The notes under the pieces were generated by a model. That model was not told where the DNA came from and did no database searches. It saw nothing but the letters and a program-made list of their open reading frames with translations. From positions 1-6,062 of the forward strand of contig JAVKSM010000149.1 in assembly GCA_039583705.1 (NCBI GenBank): a stretch of DNA of 6,062 bases, in the 5' to 3' direction. Source of the DNA: JAVKSM01 sp039583705. GTDB taxonomy: Bacteria > Actinomycetota > Actinomycetes > Mycobacteriales > Pseudonocardiaceae. Position numbers and translations under genes: made by a program. Below, piece after piece: positions 1 through 5,745 of this stretch; positions within the stretch are counted from its first letter, which is position 1; each line of letters starts with the position of its first letter.

Positions 1-935
1 CCGCCGGGGCGCGGCCCGGGGGCGCCTCCGGCATCCAGGGCCGCAGCCCGTGGCGGCTGGCCTGGGAACGGCTGCGCCGCGACCGGGTGGCCATGGTCTC
101 CCTCGGCGTGATCGTGGTCGTCGCGCTGGTGGCGGTGTGCGCGCCGCTGATCGCGCTGGCCGTCGGGCACGGGGTGTACACCCAGTACCGCGACGTCGGG
201 CTGTCTCCAGCCGGGCTGCCGGAGCCGCCGACCAGCCAGTTCTGGTTCGGCACCGACGATTTCGGCCGCGACGTCCTGGTCCGGGTGGCCTACGGAGCCC
301 GGATCTCGCTGCTGGTCGGCGTCCTGTCCACGCTCATCGCGGTGGCCCTCGGGGTGGTCGTCGGGATGGCAGCCGGCTTCTTCCGCGGAGTGGTCGACAC
401 CCTGCTCGCCCGGCTGGTCGACGTCGTGCTCTCGCTGCCGTTCCTGCTGGCGGCGATCGCCCTGGTGTCGCTCACCGGGCCCAGCCTCGTGGTCGAGGTG
501 CTGGTCATCGCGTTCTTCAGTTGGGCGGCAGTGGCCCGCATCGTACGGGGCCAGGTGCTGTCGATCCGGGAACGGGAGTACGTCGAGGCGGCCCGCTCGC
601 TCGGCGCGGGCGACCTGCGGATCATGTTCGTCGACGTGCTGCCGAACGTGCTCGCGCCTGTGATCGTCTACACCACGCTGCTCATCCCGACGGCGATCGT
701 GGCGGAGGCGACACTGTCCTTCCTCGGCCTCGGCATGCCACCACCGACGGCGACCTGGGGCGGCATGCTTGACGAGGCGACCGGCTACTACCGGGTCGCC
801 TGGTGGTTCCTGGTGTTCCCCGGCCTGGCGCTGTTGATCACCACGCTCGCGTTCAACCTGTTCGGCGACGGGGTGCGCGACGCGTTCGACCCGCGCACCG
901 ACCGGCTGTTCGCGACCGGCAACGGGAACGGGTGA
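1..935 (+). CDS. ABC transporter permease, OppC/DppC type (5' end cut off)
   Basis: Inner-membrane permease subunit of a peptide/nickel-family (Opp/Dpp) importer, expected to pair with the next gene product to form the channel. The reading frame is open from base 3, so the true start lies to the left. The 28 codons before the first in-frame GTG (base 87) encode a family-typical N-terminal segment containing SPWRLAWERLRRDRVAM, so starting at 87 would truncate the protein. Counting from base 87, TM1 is at residues 4-26. The OppC signature FGTDDFGRDVLVR is at 54-66, followed by further membrane helices. The cytoplasmic EAA loop that docks on the ATPase begins at E167-A168-A169 and runs through G173 to LP at 185-186. 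The C-terminus ends NLFGDGVRDAFDPR plus a short tail, normal for the family. The stop is 6 bp before the next gene. Substrate cannot be read from the sequence; peptides, nickel or other small solutes are all possible. Confidence 0.93.
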   Translation, partial: AGARPGGASGIQGRSPWRLAWERLRRDRVAMVSLGVIVVVALVAVCAPLIALAVGHGVYTQYRDVGLSPAGLPEPPTSQFWFGTDDFGRDVLVRVAYGARISLLVGVLSTLIAVALGVVVGMAAGFFRGVVDTLLARLVDVVLSLPFLLAAIALVSLTGPSLVVEVLVIAFFSWAAVARIVRGQVLSIREREYVEAARSLGAGDLRIMFVDVLPNVLAPVIVYTTLLIPTAIVAEATLSFLGLGMPPPTATWGGMLDEATGYYRVAWWFLVFPGLALLITTLAFNLFGDGVRDAFDPRTDRLFATGNGNG

Positions 936-941
936 GCCCGG

Positions 942-1901
942 ATGGCGCGTTTCCTGGTCCGCCGGATCCTGCTCGGCCTGCTGGTCGTGTGGCTGATCAC
1001 GGTCCTGCTGTTCGTGATGTTCTACGTGGCGCCCAACGACGTCGCCCGCACCCTCGGCGGGCGCCAGGCCACCCCGGAGACGATCGCGCTCATCCAGCAG
1101 CGGCTCGGGCTGGACCGGCCGTTGTGGCAGCAGTACCTGAGTTTCGTGGGCAACGCGCTGCACGGCGACCTCGGCTACGACTACTACCACCAGGTGCCGG
1201 TCACCACGGTCATCGCCGAAGCCGCGCCCAAGACGTTCTCGCTGGCCCTCGGGGCCGCGGTGATCTGGTTGTTGCTGGGCGTGGGAAACGGCATAGTCTC
1301 CGCGGTCAGGCCGCGCTCGCTCGCCGACCGCGGCCTGACCGCTTTCGCGCTGTTCTTCTACTCGATGCCGACGTTCCTGCTCGGGCTGCTGCTGCTGTTC
1401 TTCCTGTACTTCCGGCTCACCCTGGCCGGGGCTGCGGTGTTCCCGGCGGGCGGGTACGTCCCGCTCACCGAAGACCCCGGTGAGTGGTTCCGGCACCTGG
1501 TCCTGCCGTGGTTCACCCTCGCGCTGGTGCTCGCGGCCACTTACACCCGGCTCACCCGGGCGTCGATGCTCGACGTGCTCAGCGAGGACTACATCCGCAC
1601 CGCGCGCTCCAAAGGTCTCCGGGAGCGCCGGGTGGTGCTGCGTCACGGGCTGCGCAGCGCGCTCACGCCGGTGCTCACCCAGTTCGGCATCGACCTCGGC
1701 CAACTGGTGGGCGGCGTGATCGTCACCGAGACCGTGTTCTCCCTCGACGGGCTGGGTCGCACCGCGGTCACCGCGATCACCTCACAGGACCAGCCAGTGA
1801 TCATCGGCATCGTGCTCGTCGCGTCGACCGCGGTCGTCGTCGCCAACATCCTGGTCGACGTCGGCTACGCCGTGCTCGACCCACGGGTCCGGCTGGGATA
1901 G
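942..1901 (+). CDS. ABC transporter permease, OppB/DppB type
   Basis: Second channel subunit of the same Opp/Dpp-type importer, 319 aa, a normal length for the family. The N-terminus MARFLVRRILLGLLVVWLIT is the typical OppB start, with arginines before TM1 (about residues 8-30). It is followed by the periplasmic-side segment with LGLDRPLWQQY (55-65) and GDLGYDY (75-81). Further helices lie at about 97-120, 132-157, 186-206, 247-272 and 285-312. The EAA-type loop is degenerate: DYIRTARSKGL at 216-226, then LTPVL at 241-245. The C-terminus YAVLDPRVRLG is typical. The ATG lies 6 bp after the upstream stop, so the two permeases are surely cotranscribed. No good Shine-Dalgarno site precedes it, which suggests translational coupling. 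Here the OppC-like gene precedes the OppB-like gene, the reverse of the common oppBC order. The family call is firm; the substrate is unknown. Confidence 0.94.
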   Translation: MARFLVRRILLGLLVVWLITVLLFVMFYVAPNDVARTLGGRQATPETIALIQQRLGLDRPLWQQYLSFVGNALHGDLGYDYYHQVPVTTVIAEAAPKTFSLALGAAVIWLLLGVGNGIVSAVRPRSLADRGLTAFALFFYSMPTFLLGLLLLFFLYFRLTLAGAAVFPAGGYVPLTEDPGEWFRHLVLPWFTLALVLAATYTRLTRASMLDVLSEDYIRTARSKGLRERRVVLRHGLRSALTPVLTQFGIDLGQLVGGVIVTETVFSLDGLGRTAVTAITSQDQPVIIGIVLVASTAVVVANILVDVGYAVLDPRVRLG

Positions 1902-1930
1902 CCGTCGCGCGCCTACCATAAGGTGCCGAG

Positions 1931-2821
1931 GTGGTCGTGACCGCGCCCCGGCGGCTGGTGCTGGTGCACGCCCACCCCGACGACGAGACGCTGAGCACCG
2001 GCGGCACGATGGCGCGCTACGCCGCCGCCGGTGTGCACGTCACCCTGGTCACCTGCACGCTGGGGGAGCAGGGCGAGGTGATCCCGCCGGAGCTGGCCGG
2101 GCTGGCCGCCGAGCACGCCGACCAGCTCGGCGGTTACCGGATTTCCGAGCTGGCCGCCGCCTGCGCCGCGCTCGGCGTCGCCGACCACCGCCTCCTCGGC
2201 GGCGTCGGCCGCTGGCGGGACTCTGGCATGGTGGCCACCGGCGACGACGGCGGTGGCGGTGGCGGTGGCGTCGGGGCCCGGGCGCCGGACCCGCTGCACC
2301 CCCGGGCGTTCGCGACGCCCGGGGCGTTCGGCGAGCAGGCCGACGCGCTGGCCGGCGTGCTCGCCGAGTTGGCCCCGCAGGTCGTCGTCACCTACGACGC
2401 GAACGGCGGCTACGGCCACCCCGACCACGTCCGGGCGCACCAGGTCACCGTGACCGCCGCGGCCCGGGTTGGGACGGTGCGGCGGGTGTACGCGGCGGTC
2501 ACCCCACGGGCCGGTGTGGCGGCGGGCCTGGCGCGGCTGCGGGCCGCCGACGGGCTGCCCTGGCCGGTCCCGCCCGTTGCGGACCTGCCGACCGTGCCGG
2601 ACGACGCCGTCGACGTCCGCCTCGACGTGTCCGCGGTGCTGGGGGCCAAGCTCGCCGCGCTGCGGGCGCACGCCACGCAGGTCAGCGTGTGGGACGGGCC
2701 GCCGGCGGCGTTCGCGCTGTCCAACGGGTTGGCGCAGCCGGTCGCGGCCACCGAGTGCTTCCGGCTGCTCGCCGGGCCGCCGGGCCGGGACGACGACCTG
2801 TTCGCCGGGATCGGGGACTGA
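1931..2821 (+). CDS. mshB: N-acetyl-1-D-myo-inositol-2-amino-2-deoxy-alpha-D-glucopyranoside deacetylase (mycothiol synthesis)
   Basis: Zinc-dependent PIG-L family deacetylase that removes the acetyl group from GlcNAc-inositol, giving GlcN-inositol, to which MshC then adds cysteine in cytoplasmic mycothiol synthesis. The product is 296 aa, close to the roughly 300 aa of mycobacterial MshB. The AHPDDE motif is at residues 14-19. By family knowledge H15 and D18 are zinc ligands and D17 is the catalytic base. NGGYGHPDH (158-166) supplies the catalytic-type H163 and zinc ligand H166. TCTLGEQGEV (41-50) and RWRDSGM (94-100) match MshB rather than a generic PIG-L protein. A run of seven glycines (107-113) expands a variable loop. 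GTG at 1931 is chosen because AAGG at 1920-1923 sits 7 bp upstream; GTG at 1937 is the alternative. The next gene, a small membrane protein, is the same neighbour as in mycobacteria (Rv1170-Rv1171), which favours MshB over the paralogue Mca. Confidence 0.93.
   Translation: MVVTAPRRLVLVHAHPDDETLSTGGTMARYAAAGVHVTLVTCTLGEQGEVIPPELAGLAAEHADQLGGYRISELAAACAALGVADHRLLGGVGRWRDSGMVATGDDGGGGGGGVGARAPDPLHPRAFATPGAFGEQADALAGVLAELAPQVVVTYDANGGYGHPDHVRAHQVTVTAAARVGTVRRVYAAVTPRAGVAAGLARLRAADGLPWPVPPVADLPTVPDDAVDVRLDVSAVLGAKLAALRAHATQVSVWDGPPAAFALSNGLAQPVAATECFRLLAGPPGRDDDLFAGIGD
2249..2270 (+). repeat. GGCGGT hexamer tandem repeat inside mshB
   Basis: About 3.7 copies of the hexamer GGCGGT in frame, encoding glycines 107-113 of MshB. 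Each unit adds or removes two glycines, so slippage would change loop length without breaking the frame. It lies in a variable loop between RWRDSGM and HPRAF, away from the metal-binding motifs. Confidence 0.85.
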
Positions 2822-3234
2822 TGCGGACCGCGCTGCGGGCTGGAGTGCTCGTCGTGCTCGTGCTCGACTCGGCGTTGCTCGCGCTCGGTGAACTGCTGTT
2901 CCTGCCGCAGTACGTCGGCAGCGTGCGGTTCCCGGTGACCGTGCTGGTGGCCGCGGTGGCCACACCCGTCCTGGTGCGCCGCGCGGCGGACGTCTCGCCG
3001 CGCCCGCTGGTCGCGGCCGCGCCGCTGCTCACCTGGTTCGTCGTCGTGCTCGGGGTCGGGCTCGCCGGCCCCGGCGGTGACGTCGTGCTGCCTCCGGATC
3101 TGCGGTCGTTTCTGCTGCTCGCCGCCGGCATCCTGCCCGCCGCCGTCGTCCTCGGCCGGGTGCGCCTCGCCGGCCGCCGCCACGACCCCGTCAAGCCACC
3201 GGGATCCGGTAGTGGTACCGGTGGTGGGGGGTGA
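2821..3234 (+). CDS. small four-helix membrane protein downstream of mshB (Rv1171-like, function unknown)
   Basis: A 137-aa hydrophobic protein of no known function. The start codon overlaps the mshB stop by one base (TGATG at 2819-2823), so translation is almost certainly coupled; the same frame is open further upstream, but only inside mshB. Four likely membrane helices are visible: about residues 7-28, 37-53, 62-83 and 94-112. Basic residues lie at the N-terminus (R2, R6), after helix 2 (RR at 53-54) and after helix 4 (RVRLAGRRH), which suggests both ends are cytoplasmic. The tail is low-complexity (GSGSGTGGGG) and is coded within the 44-bp overlap with the convergent acetyltransferase. 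No catalytic motif is visible. Position and size match the conserved actinobacterial protein next to mshB (Rv1171 in M. tuberculosis, probably what databases call DUF6113; from memory, not searched). A role linked to mycothiol would be inference from position only. Confidence 0.85.
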   Translation: MRTALRAGVLVVLVLDSALLALGELLFLPQYVGSVRFPVTVLVAAVATPVLVRRAADVSPRPLVAAAPLLTWFVVVLGVGLAGPGGDVVLPPDLRSFLLLAAGILPAAVVLGRVRLAGRRHDPVKPPGSGSGTGGGG

Positions 3235-4192
3235 GCCCCAGCCGGTCGGAGAACGCCATGCCGGCGGCATTGCCCACGGCCACCTGCAGCACGCAGTAGC
3301 GGGCACCCCGCGCGGCGGCCCAGTCCCCGGCCGCGGTCAGCAGCGCGCGCCCCAACCCGCGCCGCCGATGGTCCTGCCTGACGACGAGGCCAGCCACGTG
3401 CAGGTGGTCCTCGACCACACAGGCATGCACGGCGCCGACCGCCTCCCCGTCCACGGTGCAGCGCCCGAACCCGACCGCGGGCGCCGCAGTGAGCACGTGC
3501 CGCTGGGCGGGCGTCGGGTCGGCGCCACCGACGACGAGGTCCCACCACCCGGGTGTCGGCTCGGCGCCCACCACGGCGCGGTCACCGTCGCCACCCGCGA
3601 GCGCGGCGAGGCCGCCGACGAGCACCGCGACCTGCGCGCCCTCCGGGTGGTCGGTCCGCACCCGCCAGCCGGCCGCCGCCACCGCCGTCTCCCACGGCGA
3701 GCCGGTGGGCACCATCACCTGCGGCGGGATGGCGTGCCGGGTGGCGAAGGCCCGCACGGCCGCCAGCGCCTCGGGCACCGGACGGTCCGGCCGGCCGGTG
3801 ACCAGAGCAGTGTTCGCCCGCAGGGCGAAGCCACCGGCCGCCCGCAGCCGCCACGCTCCCAGCCGCGCCTCGACGACGGCGGGCCAGGCGTCGGCGCACA
3901 GGTTCTCCAAGCGCGCCACAGCCGCCCATGACGGCCGTTTCGCCGGAGCCGGGGGGATCTCCCTGGCCGCGACCACGGCCGCGGGATCCACCCGGACCGG
4001 GCCCCGCCGGGTCAGGACGAACAGCGAGCCGTCGATGGCGGCGGAGAGCTCCCCGACCGTGTCGGTGAGCTGGGCGCGTCCGTCGCGCACCCCGGTCCGG
4101 TAGCGCACCACGACCCGCCGTCCGACCAGCCCGGTCAGCTCCGGCCGGCGCTGGGGGTGCTGTGGGGGCGACGGCCGCGGCGGAAGCGCCAT
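3191..4192 (-). CDS. GNAT acetyltransferase with N-terminal SH3-like domain (Rv0428c / CG3035 type; possible N-acetylglutamate synthase)
   Basis: A 333-aa acetyl-CoA-dependent N-acyltransferase. Residues 20-80 form a small beta-rich SH3-like domain (GLVGRRVVVRYR, then VRVDPAAVVAAREIPPAP). The middle carries the family hallmark LENLCADAWP (95-104) and LRAAGGFALRANTAL (116-130). The C-terminal GNAT core has the acetyl-CoA loop HRRRGLGRALL (275-285, with R278-G279-x-G281) and the downstream LQVAVGNAAGMAFSDRLG (302-319). This architecture is that of Rv0428c and of C. glutamicum CG3035, the latter reported as an N-acetylglutamate synthase for arginine synthesis. That activity here is inference. 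ATG at 4192 is chosen over the much longer open frame upstream because AGGA (4203-4200) stands 7 bp before it and the SH3 domain begins soon after. It is transcribed divergently from the ferredoxin gene, and its 3' end overlaps the convergent membrane-protein gene by 44 bp. Confidence 0.88.
   Translation of the reverse strand: MALPPRPSPPQHPQRRPELTGLVGRRVVVRYRTGVRDGRAQLTDTVGELSAAIDGSLFVLTRRGPVRVDPAAVVAAREIPPAPAKRPSWAAVARLENLCADAWPAVVEARLGAWRLRAAGGFALRANTALVTGRPDRPVPEALAAVRAFATRHAIPPQVMVPTGSPWETAVAAAGWRVRTDHPEGAQVAVLVGGLAALAGGDGDRAVVGAEPTPGWWDLVVGGADPTPAQRHVLTAAPAVGFGRCTVDGEAVGAVHACVVEDHLHVAGLVVRQDHRRRGLGRALLTAAGDWAAARGARYCVLQVAVGNAAGMAFSDRLGLTPHHRYHYRIPVA
3206..3221. terminator. inverted repeat in the overlap of two convergent genes (possible two-way terminator)
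   Basis: CCGGTA and TACCGG form a perfect 6-bp stem with a GTGG loop, inside the 44-bp region shared by the 3' ends of the membrane-protein gene and the minus-strand acetyltransferase gene. No T-run follows on either strand, so a classical intrinsic terminator is doubtful. It also encodes the conserved-looking YHYR end of the acetyltransferase, so it may be coincidental. Confidence 0.3.
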
Positions 4193-4199
4193 GACGCCA

Positions 4200-4203
4200 T
4201 CCT
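4200..4203 (-). promoter_or_regulatory. ribosome binding site deciding the acetyltransferase start
   Basis: AGGA on the minus strand, 7 bp before the ATG at 4192. It supports this start over any in-frame codon further upstream, where the frame remains open for about 1 kb through the ferredoxin and dapC region. Confidence 0.7.
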
Positions 4204-4246
4204 GCCGCAACCGGCATCCGGCGGTGCCGGCCCGACCTGCCTGCCC

Positions 4247-4270
4247 GTATCGTCGCCGTTGACGGCATAC
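4247..4270. promoter_or_regulatory. imperfect inverted repeat, possible operator
   Basis: GCCGT-TG-ACGGC (4255-4266) is a perfect 5-bp inverted repeat. It is flanked by GTAT (4247-4250) and ATAC (4267-4270), which are also complementary, with 4 unpaired bases on the left side. It covers the TTGACG hexamer, where a bound regulator could act on either divergent gene. No known operator family is recognised. Confidence 0.3.
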
Positions 4271-4292
4271 TGTCTTGTTGCAGCGCACCGCG

Positions 4293-4303
4293 AGGAGCAG
4301 GAG
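4293..4303 (+). promoter_or_regulatory. ribosome binding site of the ferredoxin gene (double AGGAG)
   Basis: Two AGGAG copies lie at 4293-4297 and 4299-4303; the second is 6 bp before the GTG at 4310. They fix the ferredoxin start at 4310 rather than at earlier in-frame codons. The strength of the site suggests high expression. Confidence 0.85.
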
Positions 4304-4309
4304 CCAGAA

Positions 4310-4630
4310 GTGACCTATGTGATCGCCGAACCATGCGTCGACGTCAAGGACAAGGGCTGCATCGAAGAGTGCCCCGTCGACTGCATCTACGAGGGCGGTC
4401 GGATGCTCTACATCCACCCCGACGAGTGCGTCGACTGCGGTGCCTGCGAGCCGGTGTGCCCGGTGGAGGCTATCTACTACGAGGACGACGTCCCGGACCA
4501 GTGGAAGGACTACGTCAAGGCCAACGTCGACTTCTTCGACGAGCTCGGCTCGCCGGGCGGGGCGGCCAAGGTCGGGCTGGTCGACCGAGACGTCCCACCG
4601 GTCACGAACCTGCCTCCGCAAGGGGAGTGA
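4310..4630 (+). CDS. fdxA: seven-iron ferredoxin, [3Fe-4S][4Fe-4S]
   Basis: A 106-aa soluble electron carrier, the usual length for actinobacterial 7Fe ferredoxins. All cluster cysteines are present: C9, C17 and C50 for the [3Fe-4S] cluster, and C21, C40, C43 and C46 for the [4Fe-4S] cluster. C25 is the extra, non-ligand cysteine. This spacing equals that of Azotobacter FdI shifted by one residue. Conserved segments include CIEECPVDCIYEG (17-29) and CVDCGACEPVCPVEAI (40-55). An acidic C-terminal extension (DQWKDYVKANVDFFDELG, 63-80) follows the cluster domain. GTG at 4310 is set by the AGGAG 6 bp upstream and the family N-terminus MTYVIAEPC. The stop overlaps the dapC start by 4 bp. The same ferredoxin-dapC pair exists in mycobacteria, where the ferredoxin is named fdxC (Rv1177). 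Likely partners are cytochromes P450 or other redox enzymes elsewhere in the genome; none is visible here. Confidence 0.96.
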   Translation: MTYVIAEPCVDVKDKGCIEECPVDCIYEGGRMLYIHPDECVDCGACEPVCPVEAIYYEDDVPDQWKDYVKANVDFFDELGSPGGAAKVGLVDRDVPPVTNLPPQGE

Positions 4631-5745
4631 CCCCAGGAGGAGACCGCACCGGCCTGCCCGACTTCCCGTGGGACAGCCTGGCTGACGCCGCCGCGTCGGC
4701 GCGGACACACCCCGACGGGTGGGTGGATCTCTCGGTCGGCACCCCCGTCGACCCGGTGCCCGAGGTGATCCGCTCGGCGCTGGCCGCGGCGTCCGGGATG
4801 CCGGGCTACCCGATGACGGCGGGAACCGTGGAGCTGCGCCGCTCGGTGGTCGGCGCGCTGGCCCGCCGGCACGGCGTCCGCGGCCTGGACCTCGACGGCG
4901 TGCTGCCGACGATCGGCTCCAAGGAGCTCGTCGCGTGGCTGCCCACGCTGCTCGGGCTCGGCGTGGGCGATCTCGTGGTGGTACCGGAGCTGGCCTATCC
5001 CACCTACGAGGTGGGTGCCCGGTTGGCCGGCGCCCGGGTGGTCCACACCGACGGGCTGACGGTGCTCGGTCCCGCCAGGGTCGGCCTGGTGTGGCTGAAC
5101 TCGCCGTCCAACCCGACCGGCCGGGTGCTGCCCGCCGAGCACCTGCGCAAGGTCGTGGACTGGGCGCGGGAGCACGGCGCCGTCGTCGCCTCGGACGAGT
5201 GCTACCTCGGGCTCGGCCCGGACAAGGGCGCCGAGTGCCCGGCACCGGTGTCGGTGCTGGACCCCGCCGTCCACCAGGGCGACCTGGACGGGTTGCTGGC
5301 GGTGCACTCGCTGTCGAAGACCTCCAACCTGGCCGGCTACCGTGCCGGGTTCGTGGCCGGTGACGCGGCGCTGGTGCGGCGGCTGCTCGAGGTCCGCCGC
5401 CACGCCGGGATGATGGTGCCGCGGCCGGTGCAGCAGGCGATGGTCGCGGCGCTGACCGACGACGCCCACGTGGCCGAGCAGCGCGCCCGGTACGCCGGGC
5501 GGCGGCGGGTGCTGGCCGCGGCGGTGACCGCCGCGGGGTTGCGGATCGAGCACTCGCGGGCCGGGCTGTACCTGTGGGCCACCCGGGACGAGCCGGGGCG
5601 CGACACCGTGGCGTGGTTCGCGCGGCGCGGCGTGCTCGTCGCGCCGGGGGAGTTCTACGGGCGAGCCGGCTCCCGGCACGTCCGCATCGCCCTCACCGCC
5701 ACCGACGAGCGGATCGCCGCCGCCGCGCGGCGGCTCACGACCTAG
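4627..5745 (+). CDS. dapC: N-succinyldiaminopimelate aminotransferase (actinobacterial DapC)
   Basis: A 372-aa fold-type I PLP aminotransferase that makes N-succinyl-LL-2,6-diaminopimelate from the keto precursor and glutamate, in the succinylase route to lysine and peptidoglycan diaminopimelate. The PLP lysine is K231 in SLSKTSNLAGYRAG (228-241), with phosphate-binding R239. Also visible are the substrate-side GTPVDPVP (38-45), SNPTG (161-165, N162), SDECY (189-193, D190 for the PLP ring nitrogen) and carboxylate-binding R353 in HVRIALT. GTG at 4627 overlaps the ferredoxin stop (GTGA), implying coupled translation. A strong AGGAGG at 4635-4640 falls just inside this start, with no ATG or GTG at a suitable distance after it; CTG at 4654 would be the only alternative. 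The family call rests on N-terminal PDFPWD...VDLSVGTPVDPVP and the ferredoxin neighbour; another class-I aminotransferase role is possible but less likely. Confidence 0.9.
   Translation: MTPGGDRTGLPDFPWDSLADAAASARTHPDGWVDLSVGTPVDPVPEVIRSALAAASGMPGYPMTAGTVELRRSVVGALARRHGVRGLDLDGVLPTIGSKELVAWLPTLLGLGVGDLVVVPELAYPTYEVGARLAGARVVHTDGLTVLGPARVGLVWLNSPSNPTGRVLPAEHLRKVVDWAREHGAVVASDECYLGLGPDKGAECPAPVSVLDPAVHQGDLDGLLAVHSLSKTSNLAGYRAGFVAGDAALVRRLLEVRRHAGMMVPRPVQQAMVAALTDDAHVAEQRARYAGRRRVLAAAVTAAGLRIEHSRAGLYLWATRDEPGRDTVAWFARRGVLVAPGEFYGRAGSRHVRIALTATDERIAAAARRLTT

Larger units (their letters stand above)
4193..4309. promoter_or_regulatory. divergent promoter region between the acetyltransferase and ferredoxin genes
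   Basis: This 117-bp non-coding gap must hold promoters for both divergent units. It includes TTGACG at 4259-4264 (close to a -35 consensus, but with no good -10 at 17 bp), TATCGT at 4248-4253 (fits the loose actinobacterial TAnnnT -10) and CATACT at 4266-4271. No pair is convincing, so exact promoters are not called. Confidence 0.5.

Noticed and set aside
50..772. 240-aa plus-strand open frame at the left edge
   Set aside because: It is an off-frame shadow of the OppC-type permease, extremely arginine-rich.
1888..1905. Short hairpin (GGCT...AGCC) at the end of the OppB-type gene
   Set aside because: The stem is only 4 bp and overlaps the stop codon, with no T-run; too weak to call a terminator.
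1913..2965. 350-aa minus-strand open frame
   Set aside because: It is antisense to mshB and its neighbour, with low-complexity composition typical of a shadow frame in high-GC DNA.
3077..3931. 284-aa plus-strand open frame
   Set aside because: It is opposite the acetyltransferase gene, whose GNAT motifs are clear; the plus-strand product has no domain pattern.
4333..4626. Long N-terminal extension of the dapC frame back to 4333
   Set aside because: This stretch is the ferredoxin gene read in another frame; it is arginine-rich with no family similarity, while the seven-cysteine ferredoxin frame is unmistakable.
4193..5245. Minus-strand extension of the acetyltransferase frame to 684 aa
   Set aside because: The extension runs antisense through fdxA and dapC, is arginine/proline-rich, and a good ribosome site marks the start at 4192.
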